Positions 45,599 through 57,600 of a stretch of DNA of 64,000 nt are shown here, piece by piece. The first letter of the stretch is position 1, and the number at the start of each line of letters is the position of its first letter. The notes under the pieces were generated by a model. That model worked only from the letters and a program-made list of their open reading frames with translations, was not told the DNA's origin and made no database searches. The translations under genes and the position numbers were made by a program. Source of the stretch: Galeopsis tetrahit (Eukaryota > Streptophyta > Magnoliopsida > Lamiales > Lamiaceae); NCBI GenBank assembly GCA_963675135.1, contig OY776134.1, positions 68,929,643 to 68,993,642 of the forward strand, given 5' to 3'.

Positions 45599-47646
45599 AT
45601 GTCCATCTCAAAACAAGCCTCCGGCGAACTGAAATCACGCGTCAACAGCTGTATTGGCAAACTTGGAGACAGAGACACGCTTTCCATTGCTTCCAACGAA
45701 CTCGAAAGCATTGCCAGAGCGCTTCCAACCGACGGTTTCGGACCTTTCCTCAATTGCCTCTCCGCCACTGACTCCTCGGAGAAATCACCCGTTCGCCGCC
45801 AGTGCGTCCGTCTCCTCACCGTCCTCTCCGCCGCTCACGGCGACGCTCTGTCTCCGCACCTCTCACGGATGATTGCCTCCGTCCTCCGCCGCCTACGTGA
45901 CCCTGACTCCGCCGTCCAATCGGCCTGCGTCGACGCCATTTCGTCCATCACCGCTCACGTGAACTCTCCGCCGTTCATTGTCATCCTGAAGCCACTGATG
46001 GACACGCTTTTCCAGGAGCAGGATTTTAAAGCTCAGATCGGGGCTTCGTTATGCCTTTCCGCGGCGGTGGAGGCCGCGCCGGAGCCGGATTTGGCGGAGC
46101 TCAGAAAGCTTCTGCCGAGGGTTTTGAAATTGGTGAAGAATGATAGCTCTAAAGCGAAACATTCGTTATTGGTGCTTATCGGTAGCATTTTGAGCACTGA
46201 GTGCGTTAAGAGTAAGAGCTTATTGAGCTCTGTCGTTTCCACGGCGGTTCAGTTTTTAAGCAGCGAAGATTGGGCAACAAGAAAGGCTGCGGCGGAGGCG
46301 TTGGAGAAAGTGGCTGTGGCGGAGAGATACTTAGCAGCAGAATTTAAGGGCACTTGTGTGGCTGCTCTGGAGAGCAAGAGATTTGATAAGGTAGAGAATA
46401 GAGATTTGATTTCAATTGCAACATTTTTCCTAAATAGATTGCTGATTTATTAACCAAATTGAATTCACTGAAACAGGTAAAACTCGTGAGGGAGACGATG
46501 AATCGAGCTTTGGAAATATGGAAAGATCTCCCCGAGCTATCAGAAAGCGGATCGTCGCCGAATGGTAATAACAATTTTTGCCTATTTTGCATAAATTCGA
46601 AACCTACTTATCTGCAACGATTAGGATAAGGTCTCTGTTCAGTTAATCTTTATCAATGATTCAAATCCTACTTTTGCATCAGGAATCCTTTGTTTGGTTG
46701 TAGTTTCTCTATATGCTGTTGGTTGTTGATGTTATGGCATTCTCTTGATTTATTTGGCTGGAGAAATTATTTTAGTTTCCGTTTGGTTTGCCGATCAACT
46801 CTGTAGATTTCAAACAATTGAACAAAATATTCACCTAATTAGACGCTTGAAATGCTGATTTATGTCATTTACCATGTTTAATCAGTTCAACCAGAAACCA
46901 GCAGCGCTGGACAATCCCCAATTTTGCTATCACCATATCGCGGCAATGTTGCCCCCGAAACCCCCGAACCAATGCAAAAGGCCCCAAATAGGTCACCGGC
47001 ATCTAGTTCTTCGTCTGCTAACAGTACTCAGAAAAGCATTTCTGGGAATGAGGATAGTAAACCATGTATTTCCAATGCCAATAAGCTGAATTTAAGGAAA
47101 ATCTCCCAATCCCGGGTGGTTCCTTTTAACTGTAATGACAATTCGAATATGGCTGATGAATTCGCTATCAAGGATACCTTTGATAATCAGGAGTTTGAGA
47201 ACTTGTCTCTGATTCGCAGACAACTCGTTCAGATTGAAAACCAGCAATCGAATTTATTAGACCTCCTTCAGGTACTATAGCAAGTTTTTTTGCTGTTGTG
47301 TTCGCTTTCTGGCTCGTTGTGTTGATCTGATTGTGTTTTATTTGTTCAGAAATTTATGGGTAGCTCGATGAAAGGGATGAGTTCGTTGGAGAAGCGAGTA
47401 GACGGATTGGAGAGGGTGTTGGATGAGATTTCGCAGGATTATGCAATACCTAGTCGAAGGATGTCTGGAAACGAGGGTGGAAGAAACACATGTTGTAAGA
47501 TTCCAGGGACTGAGTTTCTGAGTCCCAAGTTCTGGAGAAAAGGAGAAGGCCATTCTGTTAATTCCAAGGTCTCTTCTCCTTTCAGAAACCGCCAATCCTT
47601 GAACGCTACGTTACGAACTGATACAAGCGTGGAACGACGATCGTGA
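45599..47646 (+). CDS. TORTIFOLIA1/SPIRAL2-like microtubule-associated protein
   Basis: Four exons: 45599-46390, 46477-46564, 46886-47271, 47350-47646. The frame is intact for 520 residues. Exon 1 (264 residues) encodes the N-terminal HEAT/armadillo array of the family: 'LKSRVNSCIGKLGDRDTLSI', 'RRQCVRLLTVLSAAHGDALS', 'VLRRLRDPDSAVQSACVDAI', 'EDWATRKAAAEALEKVA'. The conserved 'RFDK-VKLVRETMNRALEIWK' motif is formed by the exon 1-2 junction. Exon 3 is Ser/Pro-rich and ends in a coiled-coil helix ('LSLIRRQLVQIENQQSNLLD'). Exon 4 holds 'MSSLEKRVDGLERVLDEISQ', the conserved C-terminal helix. These proteins bind cortical microtubules and control directional growth. At 520 residues this matches the shorter members. 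The first ATG in frame is at 45599. The final exon ends about 300 bp before a large minisatellite. Confidence 0.92.
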
Positions 47647-47924
47647 TGAAGTACATTACTTGATTTATCTGAGCGTAAAATTGTAGCGTTATTCATTTGA
47701 ATTACATGAATGGCTTCTGAAATGTGCTATCAGTTTAAGGTATATGTATGTATGTATGTACAGAATTTCGTAAACAGGATATGAAAATCTCAATGGCATG
47801 GTTTTCTTAGATCTCATCTTTACTTTTTAAGGATTACAGGGGAATCAATTGAATTCGTTACAGTGTGTTGTCCGAAAGGGTGTACCCTAATAGTCTGCGC
47901 GTGTTGTAAATGTTTCAATTTACG

Positions 47925-48800
47925 TCAAATGTAAATATGGCGTGAGTTGCAAATGTTACAATGCACGTCACATGTAAGTATGGTAAATATTTTCAATGCA
48001 TGTTATGTGCAAATATGACACATGTTGTAAATGTTTCAATTTATGTCACATGTAAATATGACACGTGTTGTAAATGTTTCAATACATGTACGTATGGTAA
48101 ATATTTTCAACACAATGTTACATGTAAATATGGCATGAGTCGTAAATGTTACAATGCACGTCACATGTAAGTATGTTAAATATTTTCAATGCATGTTACG
48201 TGCAAATATGACACATGTTGTAAATGTTTCAATTTACGTCACATGTAAATATGACACGTGTTGTAAATGTTTCAATACACGTCACATGTAAGTATGGTAA
48301 ATATTTTCAACACAATGTCACATGTAAATATTACGCGAGTTGCAAATGTTACAATGCACATCACATGTACGCGAGTTGCAAATGTTACAATGCACGTCAC
48401 ATGTAAGTATGATAAATATTTTCAATGCATGTTACGTGCAAATATGACACATGTTGTAAATGTTTCAATTTACGTCACATGTATATGACACATGTTGTAA
48501 ATGTTTCAATTTACGTCACATGTATATGACACGTGTTGTAAATGTTTCAATACACATCACATGTAAGTATGATAAATATTTTCAACACAACGTCACATGT
48601 AAATACGGCGTGAGTCGTAAATGTTACAGTGCACGTCACATGTAAGTATGGTAAATATTTTCAATGCATGTTACATGCAAATATGACACATGTTGTAAAT
48701 GTTTCAATTTACGTCACATGTAAATATGACATGTGTTGTAAATGTTTCAATACGAGTCACATGTAAGTATGGTAAATATTTTCAACACAATGTCACATGT
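47925..48800. repeat. Minisatellite, main block
   Basis: Alternating units of about 35-42 bp: 'cacatgtaaatatgacacgtgttgtaaatgtttcaata' and 'cacgtcacatgtaagtatggtaaatattttcaa..caatgt'. More than 20 units, with local losses. It resumes at 49816 after an inserted 1-kb sequence. Each unit carries CACATGT or CACGTG-like hexamers. Confidence 0.9.
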
Positions 48801-49815
48801 AGTGATGGACCCAGAAATTTGAGTAGGGGGCCTGATTAACATTACTATAAAGACGAAATAATATTTATACTTACAAAAAAATCATATTAAATTGTCAATA
48901 TATCTCATTTCATTAATTTAAATTGAATAAGCGACTATCATTGTATTTGGACTTCCGGGTGAGAGGAACTATGGACTTCCGGGTGAGAGGAACTAAAATA
49001 GTGTCGAAATTGATAAAATATTAATATTATAATTTTCTTTCTTTAGTTAAAAATAATTAACCTCTAACCTCCGTCTAAATTCCCACTTTTAATTATTTTA
49101 TTATTGAGATAATAAATGTCTTAAAAAAAATGTTGTTAGGTATTATAAATTACAATATTCTTAACATACCACTTTTAAATATAAATGTGCAATTTTAACT
49201 CTACACTAAAACTCCAAAAAAAAAATCAAGGTAAAAACTTGTGTGAGACCGTCTCATGCATTTTTTTTCTGTGAGGCGGATTCTTTTAACCCATATTTCA
49301 AAATTTTGGTTAGGATAACCCATATTTTTTTTTTCCAGATTTTGGTTTGTAAAAAAAGTGATAATGTTTAAGTAAAAAGTGATAATATTTTTAACAAAAG
49401 TGATTATCACTTTTTACTTAAACACTATCACTTTTTATTTAAACATTATCACGTTTTATATATGAGGGTCGTCTCACAGATCTCATTTTGTGAGACGGTC
49501 TCACCCAAGACCAGTCCAAAAATCAATACTAGAATGTTCAATTTTAATACGAATTGGGAGTGATAGAAAAAAATTAGACAATAATTTAATAATTTTGCTA
49601 TGAACTAAATAAAGAATAATAAAATATAGACTTTTTTTATCTATGAACTTTATACCTCAAAACAAACCAAGTCTCCTATACTAATGCTTTGAACCACCCG
49701 CAACAATTGGAGTTAATATTAAATAGAACATTAAATAACATATACATAATTATTGTTTTGAAAAGATGTGGGAGCCCCAATGCTCCCGGGCATAGGGTGC
49801 TTCCGTCGTTGGTGA
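48801..49815. mobile_element. 1.0-kb insertion splitting the minisatellite
   Basis: The minisatellite stops at '..tcacatgta' and resumes with 'gacatgtaaatatgacacg', so ACATGTA is present on both sides. The left end 'GTGATGGACCCAGAAATTTG' and right end '..CTTCCGTCGTTGGT' look like weak inverted termini (TGATGGA / CGACGGA). hAT-like is the best guess. It contains a 24-bp direct repeat ('gacttccgggtgagaggaacta', about 48949 and 48974) and a complete MITE at 49230-49517. No coding sequence. Confidence 0.6.
49230..49517. mobile_element. MITE with GAGACCGTCTCA termini, copy 1
   Basis: 288 bp, starts GGTAAAAACTTGTGTGAGACC and ends GGTCTCACCCAAGACCAGTCC. Flanked by the perfect 9-bp repeat AAAAATCAA (49221-49229, 49518-49526). 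The interior has 'aaaaagtgataatgtttaagtaaaaagtg' and its inverse. Mutator-type by target size. A sister copy lies in an intron at 57264-57548. Confidence 0.88.
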
Positions 49816-49975
49816 CATGTAAATATGACACGTGCTGTAAATGTTTCAATACACGTTACATGTAAGTATGATAAATATTTTCAACACAACGTCACATGTA
49901 AAATAACACATATAGTAAATGTTTCAATACAATCACATGTAAGTATTGGTAAATATTTTCATACATGTCGGGCAC
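49816..49975. repeat. Minisatellite, distal block
   Basis: Four to five further units of the repeat at 47925-48800. Confidence 0.85.
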
Positions 49976-51004
49976 CACAAGCCTTCACTTCCAAATGTGT
50001 ACTTTATTTCAATCTCATAACATAATTTTTGTTATATGTATTTTGATATTCTGAAAAGGAGAATCTCATATTTGTGCTAGCCACATATAGTGTTTATTAT
50101 GTATTTAGGTATTCTGCAGATTTTATTCTTATAGTTGTGCTAACCACAATAGTGAGGAGTTTTGAGATTTTTGAAATAAACGTGATGACAATAATACACT
50201 ATGAAGATGAGATATGATTTTGATATATATATATATATGAGGGTGTGAAATAAAAAGTAAGCGCTTATTGAAAACCCAATTAAACAGAGTCAGTTTGCTA
50301 AAAAGAATTAATTGGTATTAGTAATTTATTAAGAATAAGACGTTTTTTCTAGATAAACTGTCACTGTTTAACATATGAACGATCATTGTTTCGTGATTTT
50401 GAGATAATTAAACATACTCCAAAATAGCATTTTTGTACAATGACACTTTATATGTTAAAAAAGTATTGCTTTGTATACTTAACGGTAATACTGGATAAGT
50501 TTTACATAAACTGTATATTTGGAAAAAAAAAAAAAAAAAGCATATAATATAAGACGGGTTCATGAGTATATGAAAGACCCCGTTTGGGCATATGTTTGTA
50601 TATATGTTATAATAGATGGGCCTTAGGCCCTATGTATACCATATTGATATGATGTTATTTACTCCTTCCATTTTAAATCAGTTTCCCCACTCATTTTTGT
50701 ATGAAAACTAATAAAAAGTGTTAAGTAGAAAAAATAATGTGGAACAGACAAAAAAATTATTGAAATTGATAAGGGGTTGAAGAAGTATTGATATTTTGAG
50801 AATTTTTATGTTTTAAGTTAGATTTTTGAAATATATAAAAAATAAAAAAAAAAAGAGAAAATACAATCTTGATATAGGAATCGTATCATAAATTTGACTA
50901 GTAATTTATACTACAATTATTGAGTTCGTGCAATATATGAGTTCGTGAATATAAAAGAAACACTTATTAATGAAAATTAAATACTATAGTTATAAGTAAT
51001 ATTT
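49976..51004. other. AT-rich intergenic stretch
   Basis: No gene is seen. A weak Stowaway-like sequence (CTCCTTCCATTTTAAATCAG ... 'gttgaagaag', TA-flanked) spans about 50662-50785. Confidence 0.5.
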
Positions 51005-51080
51005 GACGAAGTTGGATAGATCAAGTGATTAAAACACCACTACCGAAAAGAGATGGTTATTTAATGTAATTCAAAAAAAA
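51005..51080 (+). mobile_element. Short tRNA-derived SINE
   Basis: A 76-bp body 'GGATAGATCAAGTGATTAAAACACC..' resembling the tRNA A-box half of the SINEs above, ending in A8. Flanked by the perfect 16-bp repeat GTTATAAGTAATATTT (50989-51004, 51081-51096). No B box; probably inserted from a short or internally deleted copy. Confidence 0.8.
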
Positions 51081-51245
51081 GTTATAAGTAATATTTAATC
51101 CACAAATACTTGAATAAGAGTTGCTCTTGCTGCTCTTGCATGATGTTTCTTATTGGGCCTAAGCCCACGTATATCCCAGTCCATTAACATGGGCTATTTC
51201 ATTTCAAGTCCAATCAGGCTAAATCATAAGAAACCTTTATATGAA

Positions 51246-52404
51246 GGGCGCGGCTAAAGGCACCCGGATTTCCTATGAGTACACCCACCAAACATTTTTT
51301 TAATTTTTCAGAACATGTGAAATGTCCCATATACCTTAGGGTAAAATTTATGAAAAAAGAAGAAGATGAGTACACCCACCTATTCTATTTCAACCACCTC
51401 CTCCTCCTCCATAAAAAAAAACTTTAAAATTGAAACAAAAATTAATTCAAAACACCAACTGTTCGAAAAAAATTCCAAAACAAACATGTTCGAAATTTTT
51501 TCCAAAACAAACTCAACATGTTCGAAAAAAAAATTCAAAACAAACTCAATATGTTCGAAAAAAATTCCAAAACAACTCAAATTTGTTCGGAAAAAAAGAT
51601 TGAACATCTTGTTCGAAAATTTTTCCAAAACAAAATCAAGTTGTTCGAAATTGTTTCCAAAACAAACACAATATGTTCGAAAAAAATTTCAAAACAACTT
51701 AAATTTGTCCGAAAAAAAAAAATCGAACATCTTGTTCGAAATTTTTCCCAAAACAAACTCAAGTTGTTCGAATTTTTTTCCAAAACAAACGCGCTATGTT
51801 CGAAAATAATTCCCAAACTTCAAAAAAAAATCCTAATTTTTTTTCCCCAGAAAACCCTAATTTTTTCTAATTTTTCAGACCTAAACTTACCTGTTGTTAG
51901 CGGCGGCGGCGAGGGGAGGAGCACTACGGCCGCGGCGAAGGGGAGGAGGGGGTTGGCGGCGGCCGCGATTGTGGGGAGGAGGGAGGGCGGCGGCCGCAAA
52001 CGAGGGGAGGAGGGGGGCGGTCGCGAACGAGGGGAGGAGGGAGGGCGGCGGCCGCGAACGAGGGGAGGAGGGGGGCGGCCATGAACGAGGGGCGGTTGTT
52101 GTGGAGGGCGGCGCGACGGGGAGGGCGCGAAGGGGAGGGGAAGGGGCTGCGACCTCCGCGACGAGGTGGGCGGCGTGGGCGAAGTGGGTCGCGCCGGAGG
52201 TGGCGAAAATGGAGGTGGGAGGTGGAAAGTGGCCGGGTGTCCTGTTGAATGTGAGAAGAGAAAGAATGAGAAAGAATGGATTTAGGGTTTTAATTGAGAA
52301 AGGGGTAATTTTGGGTTTTCCAGGTGGGTGTCCTCATCCAAACGGCGTGTGTTCTCATCCCCTGGGTGTACTCATAGGAAACCCGAGTGCCTTTAGCCAC
52401 GCCC
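51246..52404. mobile_element. Mutator-like element MULE-C1 with GC-rich core
   Basis: 1,159 bp. Terminal inverted repeats GGGCGCGGCTAAAGGCACCC / GGGCGTGGCTAAAGGCACTC extend over about 45 bp. Perfect 9-bp flanking repeat TTATATGAA (51237-51245, 52405-52413). The left half has about ten units of 'tgttcgaaaaaaattccaaaacaaact'. The centre (51895-52230) is very GC-rich ('ggcggccgcgaacgaggggagg' repeats). Open frames here are products of the repeat composition. Confidence 0.92.
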
Positions 52405-52449
52405 TTATATGAATTATGATATCATGTTTTGATTTTATGCTATAATAAT

Positions 52450-53916
52450 GGGCGCGGCTAAAGGCACCCGGATTCCCTATGAGTACACCCACCAAACATT
52501 TTTTTAATCTTTCAGAACATGTGAAATGTCCCATATACCCCTAGAGTACAATTTATGAAAAAAACGAAGATGAGTACACCCACCCATTCCATTTCACAAA
52601 ATTATTTCCACCACCACTACCAAAACAAGCACCATTCTTTCTCCATTTCACAAAATCCAAAACACTAACTGATCGAAAAAAAATCCAAAACATGTTCGAA
52701 ATTTTTTACAAAATAAACTCAACATGTTCGAAATTTTTTCCAAAACAAACTCAATATGTTCGAAAAAAATTCCAAAACAACTCAAATTTGTCCGAAAAAA
52801 AAGATCGAAAAAATTTCAAAACAAACTCAAGTTGTTCGAAATTTTTTACAAAACAAACATAGATTGTTCGAAAAAAATTCCAAAACATCCAAAAACCCTA
52901 ATTTTTTCACAAACCTAAATTTCCTAATTTTCAAACCTAAACTTACTTGTAGGAGTGGCAACGGGGCGGGGCGGGGCCGATTTATGCCTCCTCCGGCCCC
53001 GGCCCCGACGGGGAATTTTTGTCCCCGAACCCGACCCGAACCCCAACGCGGAAAATTTTAAAATCCCCATCCCCGTCCCGACCCGAAAACCGAATTATTT
53101 ATTTAATTATTATTTTTCTATTTTAATAATTATTATACCTCTCTAAAAAAAATTATTATATTATTAAAAATTAATTATGTTATAAAACTATTTATTAAAA
53201 AAACATTTAAAAGGAAAAAACAAAAATATATATAGATATATGTGCATACATAAATATAAAAAAAATATGTATATAATGTATATCGGGGCGGTTTCGGGGC
53301 GGGGCGCGGGGCGGTGTATATAAATACCGTCCCCGCCCCGTCCCCGATTTAATGTTTTTCGGTTTTCCCCGAAAACCGAACCGAACCCGATAACGAGACT
53401 AAAAAACCGCCCCGGTCGGGACGGGAGCGGGGCGGATCACCACGGGTTCGGTATAAATTGCCATCCCTACTTACTTGAAACGGCAGACGAGGAAGGAGAG
53501 CGACGAACTGGCGGCGTTGATGGTGGGGGCGTCGTCGATGCGAACGGGAGGCGTCGCTGCGGAAGACGTGGCGTGGCGGGCGGCGTCACTGTGTGAGTGA
53601 AGGAGGCTTCGACGGGCGTCGCGGCGTGAGTGGAGAGGGAGAAGGTGGGCGAAGGCGTGACTGGGGTGCTGCGAACAAGACGGAGAGGGCTTCGGCGGCG
53701 TGGCTGGTGGTCGGTGTGGCGGCGATTGGGAGGGAGGAGAGGTGGGTGCACCCTTGTGTGTGAAAATGTGAAAAATGGAGGAAATAAGGTTTTAATTAGG
53801 GTTTGAAATGAGAAGGTTATTTTTTAGATTTTCACATGGGTGTCCTCATCCATTTTGTGTGTGTTCTCATCGCGTGGGTGTACTCATAGTATCCTTGGGT
53901 GCCTTTAGCCGCGCCC
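52450..53916. mobile_element. Mutator-like element MULE-C2 with GC-rich core
   Basis: 1,467 bp, same termini as MULE-C1 and only 45 bp from it. Perfect 9-bp flanking repeat TATAATAAT (52441-52449, 53917-53925). The left half has the 'tgttcgaaaa' repeats. The GC-rich core (53475-53750) differs in sequence from that of C1. A hAT MITE is nested at 52950-53469. Confidence 0.92.
52950..53469. mobile_element. hAT MITE nested in MULE-C2
   Basis: 520 bp, ends TAGGAGTGGCAACGGGGCGG and, complemented, TAGGGATGGCAATTTATACC. Perfect 8-bp flanking repeat CTTACTTG (52942-52949, 53470-53477). Confidence 0.92.
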
Positions 53917-53925
53917 TATAATAAT

Positions 53926-54649
53926 ATCAAATTATTTTTGTAGATGAAACAATTGGTACAATTTCAAAATACACATAAAATGTAATTCAATTACACTATA
54001 ACATCTTTTTTTTTTTTTTTTTTTTTTATATATAAGTGTTTAATTAATAACTTTAATACCTTGCTAAGATGATGTTACATGTACCTTTCATTTCACAATC
54101 CATTCCATTTAAAAAAAATCAAAACGAAAACTTACATATTAATTTAAATGTTTTTATACTCCATTTTCTTACATAAAAAATGTATTAATAAACATTTAAA
54201 GTAATGTTATTTTCTTAACAAACAAATTTTAATGATTATATAGTAAATTAGTAATTCTCATCATCAACCCAACTTTACAATTTTAGGTCAATTTTCTTCA
54301 TTTCTACTATCATCAAACCTAAATCTTTTCAGAAAAAAAAAAAGAAAAAAAAGCAGGTTTGTGAGCTAAAATCTTTCAATTAAACCTTGTCCAAAGAAGA
54401 AAAGGGGCAAATTTTGTCGATTTGAAGAAGAAACTCCCTTGCGTAGTTTGAGTTTTTGTCCAGTATCGACTGTGTGGCTGCTACAATCAACTCCCAATCC
54501 GCCATAGTTAAAAGGGTTTAGGGTTCTTAATCTTCAAACTTCACTCTTCACACATTGACCAAAAAGGTATTTTTCACCCAATTTATGCGCACATTCTTTT
54601 ACCCAATTTCTGTTTAATGATTTTTTCTTCATTTTCAGTTTTAGCATAG
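53926..54649 (+). other. Upstream region and 5' leader of the histidinol-phosphate aminotransferase gene
   Basis: AT-rich to about 54340, then leader-like sequence. A probable 5'UTR intron has donor AAG|GTATTT at 54568 and acceptor TTTTCAG at 54638, ending 12 bp before the ATG. No TATA box stands out. Confidence 0.5.
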
Positions 54650-57600
54650 ATGGGCGTGATTGAATTGCTCTGCAAGACTTCATCTCTTTGTGTAGACAGA
54701 CCGGAACTCAGTCCCACTTGTAATTCATTTCAGGGGAATAAGAACCTCAGGCGTGGCAAAATTACATTTATGACCCCGCCGGCCTCCTCCTCCTCCGCCG
54801 CACCGGTGCAAGATGAAAAAAGCGGCAATTCTTTGACTGGGGTTTCGTTTATTCGACCCCATCTCCTTAAATTGTCCCCATATCAACCTATTCTTCCTTT
54901 TGAGGTAATATCTTTAGCAAACGCCATTATGTTGTTGTTAAGCATGTGTAAATCATAAAAAAACACTTATATTTGTTCTGGTTGTGTTTGAAGTTCGTTG
55001 CAAATATGATGTTACTTAGCTTTATTGTATACTCCCTCCATCGTCCCAGGATTACTTTTATAGGTAGATGGGCACGTAAATTAAGAAAGTGTAATAATAA
55101 ATGGAGTTTTGAGTGGTAATTTTGTGGAAAACTTTATGTATAAAGTAAATAAATAAGTCGACTTTTGTGTATGTGTGGAGAAAAAGTAGCGTCATTTGTG
55201 TAAAATTGAGGATATTGTGAGGGTGGAGTTTATAAAGGATTTTCCATTTTAAGAGTGTGAAAGTTATTGTGGGACGTCCCGAAAAGGAAAGTATGAAAGT
55301 AATTGTGGGACAGAGGGAGTAGTTTATAATTCAATGAGCAAATTCTACAATCATAGTCTCTGTGCTGTTGCATCGAATATCAAGAGTAGTGTCGAATTTC
55401 GACGATGATAACTTCTTGGTCTTTTTGTTGAAATTTGCTTTATACATTTCCAAAGATGCTTCATATTTTGGTTCTATAACCGGAGAGGGCGATTGCTTAT
55501 TAATGTTAGTGTTATCTGTATAGGTATTGTCTACTCGTCTTGGTAGGAAACCTGAGGACATTGTCAAACTAGACGCAAATGAAAATCCATATGGTCCCCC
55601 TCCGGAGGTATGCCTAACATTTCGTGAAGTCTTCTTTATGTTGATATGATCTCTTTTTCGTGGCACGGTTTTACAACCAAACTACTAGTTTCTTGTAGGT
55701 ATTTGAAGCCTTGGGTTCGATAAGATTCCCTTACATTTATCCTGATCCTGAAAGCCGTAGATTGCGAGCTGCACTTGCTGAAGATTCTGGTCTTGAAGCT
55801 GATTATCTTCTTGTTGGCTGTGGTGCAGATGAACTTATTGATTTGATCATGAGGTTTTTTTGGAATTTTTTTTCCCTTTCAAGTTTCAGTTTTTGTTAGT
55901 CTGATTTTGTGCGTTTGTTGTTATTGATCCTCCAGATGCGTGCTAGAACCTGGTGACAAAATTGTGGACTGCCCACCAACTTTTACTATGTACGAGTTTG
56001 ATGCAGCTGTTAATGGGGCACTTGTTATTAAGGGTAAGTTCTTTGCTTCTTTTGTTACTACTATCGAGTGGTCTGACTTCACGCCCATGCACCCATCTAG
56101 ATGCTCTAGGATGAGTTATTGTTAAACCACATGCGGAAAACAGTGTTGTGGCAAGAGGCTGATGATATAAGTTCACAATTAAGCTTTATATGTTTCTTGA
56201 TTATATTGCTTACCACATTTATGATTCTATGTCCCTGCTTTTTAACTATGAGCTTCTCTTGTTTGGTAGTTCCTCGGAAGCCGGACTTCAGCTTGGATGT
56301 GAATAGAATAATCGAAGTTGTTGAGCAGGAGAAACCAAAGTGTATATTCCTGACCTCACCTAATAATCCAGATGGAAGGTAGTTTTGATTTAAGTCCACT
56401 TCTTCTCTTGTTTGGTGCTTAAAAGTTAAAACACTCCCATTGACTCATTGAAATCAGTGAATGAGCGATATATCTTCGTTGTAGACAACCGCCTTTATTT
56501 GCTATGCACAAACAAGAATTTAGAGCGAAATTGGACTTCATCGAATTGATAAGTTTTGCACACAGTTTCACTGACGTCTTTAAAATAATGAATGCTGGAA
56601 CTTTTCGCTGTGAAATTGAAAACTTAAGCAAAACCGAAATTTACCAAAATGCAGAAATTAATAATCTTTACACTGAATAAATTGAAGTAATCAGATTCAC
56701 TAATGTTTGCAATTTCTGCCACTGCTATGATTCTTTGAAAGTAGTCAAGTTTTAACTCTTATTGCAAGTTTACATTTTGGACTCTTCTTCCATGTTTGAT
56801 GTGTATAACTTTTTTCTTTTCGATTTGGCAGCATTATTGACGATGAAACTCTTTTGAAAATACTTGACCTGCCGATTTTGGTTGTGCTGGATGAAGCATA
56901 TATTGAATTTGCGGGACTTGAGTCTAAGATGAAATGGGTGAAGAAGTACGAGAATCTAATTGTGCTTCGGACATTTAGCAAAAGAGCTGGTATTGTCCTT
57001 ACCTATATTGCAATTGCATAATATTATTCAGGCTTGAGCTTAACACTTCATACAATATGGTGGTGGTGCAGCTTTAGCAGGGCTTCGAGTTGGGTACGGA
57101 GCATTTCCTTTGAGCATTATCGAATATCTATGGAGGGCTAAGCAACCGTATAACGTGTCTGTTGCTGCTGAAATTGCAGCTTGTGCTGCATTACAGAATC
57201 CTGCCTATCTAGAGGTACCAAGACACACATATACACACATTAAAGATGCAAGTACTTATTATTGGCAAAAACTTGTGTGAGACCGTCTCACGGATCTTTT
57301 TCTGTGAGACAGATCCTTTTAACCCATATTTCAAAATTTTGGGCAGGATAATCCATATTTTTTTTCCAGATTTTGGTTTGTAAAAAAAGTGATAATGTTT
57401 AAGTAAAAAGTGATAATATTTTTAACAAAAGTGACTATCACTTTTTACTTAAACACTATCACTTTTTGCTCAAACATTATCACTTTTTATATATAAAAGC
57501 CGCCTCACAGATCTCATTCTGTGAGACGGTCTCACCCAAGACTAGCCCCTTATTATTACATCTTTGATTTACGCAGAAAGTGAAAGTAGCTTTGGTGCAA

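Noticed and set aside
47961..48645. Open frames with repeating 'VNVSIHVTCKYGKYFQ' peptides
   Set aside because: Minisatellite translated; unit lengths vary and the frame is not conserved.
47925..48800. Regularly spaced repeats suggestive of a CRISPR array
   Set aside because: Plant nuclear DNA; spacers are themselves repeats and no cas genes are present.
51366..52412. Long Lys/Phe-rich and Gly/Arg-rich open frames
   Set aside because: They lie wholly within MULE-C1 repeats and its GC-rich core, with no conserved domain.
53467..53751. Pro/Thr-rich open frame on the minus strand
   Set aside because: Core of MULE-C2; low complexity and no family seen. A captured fragment remains possible and is noted in the findings.
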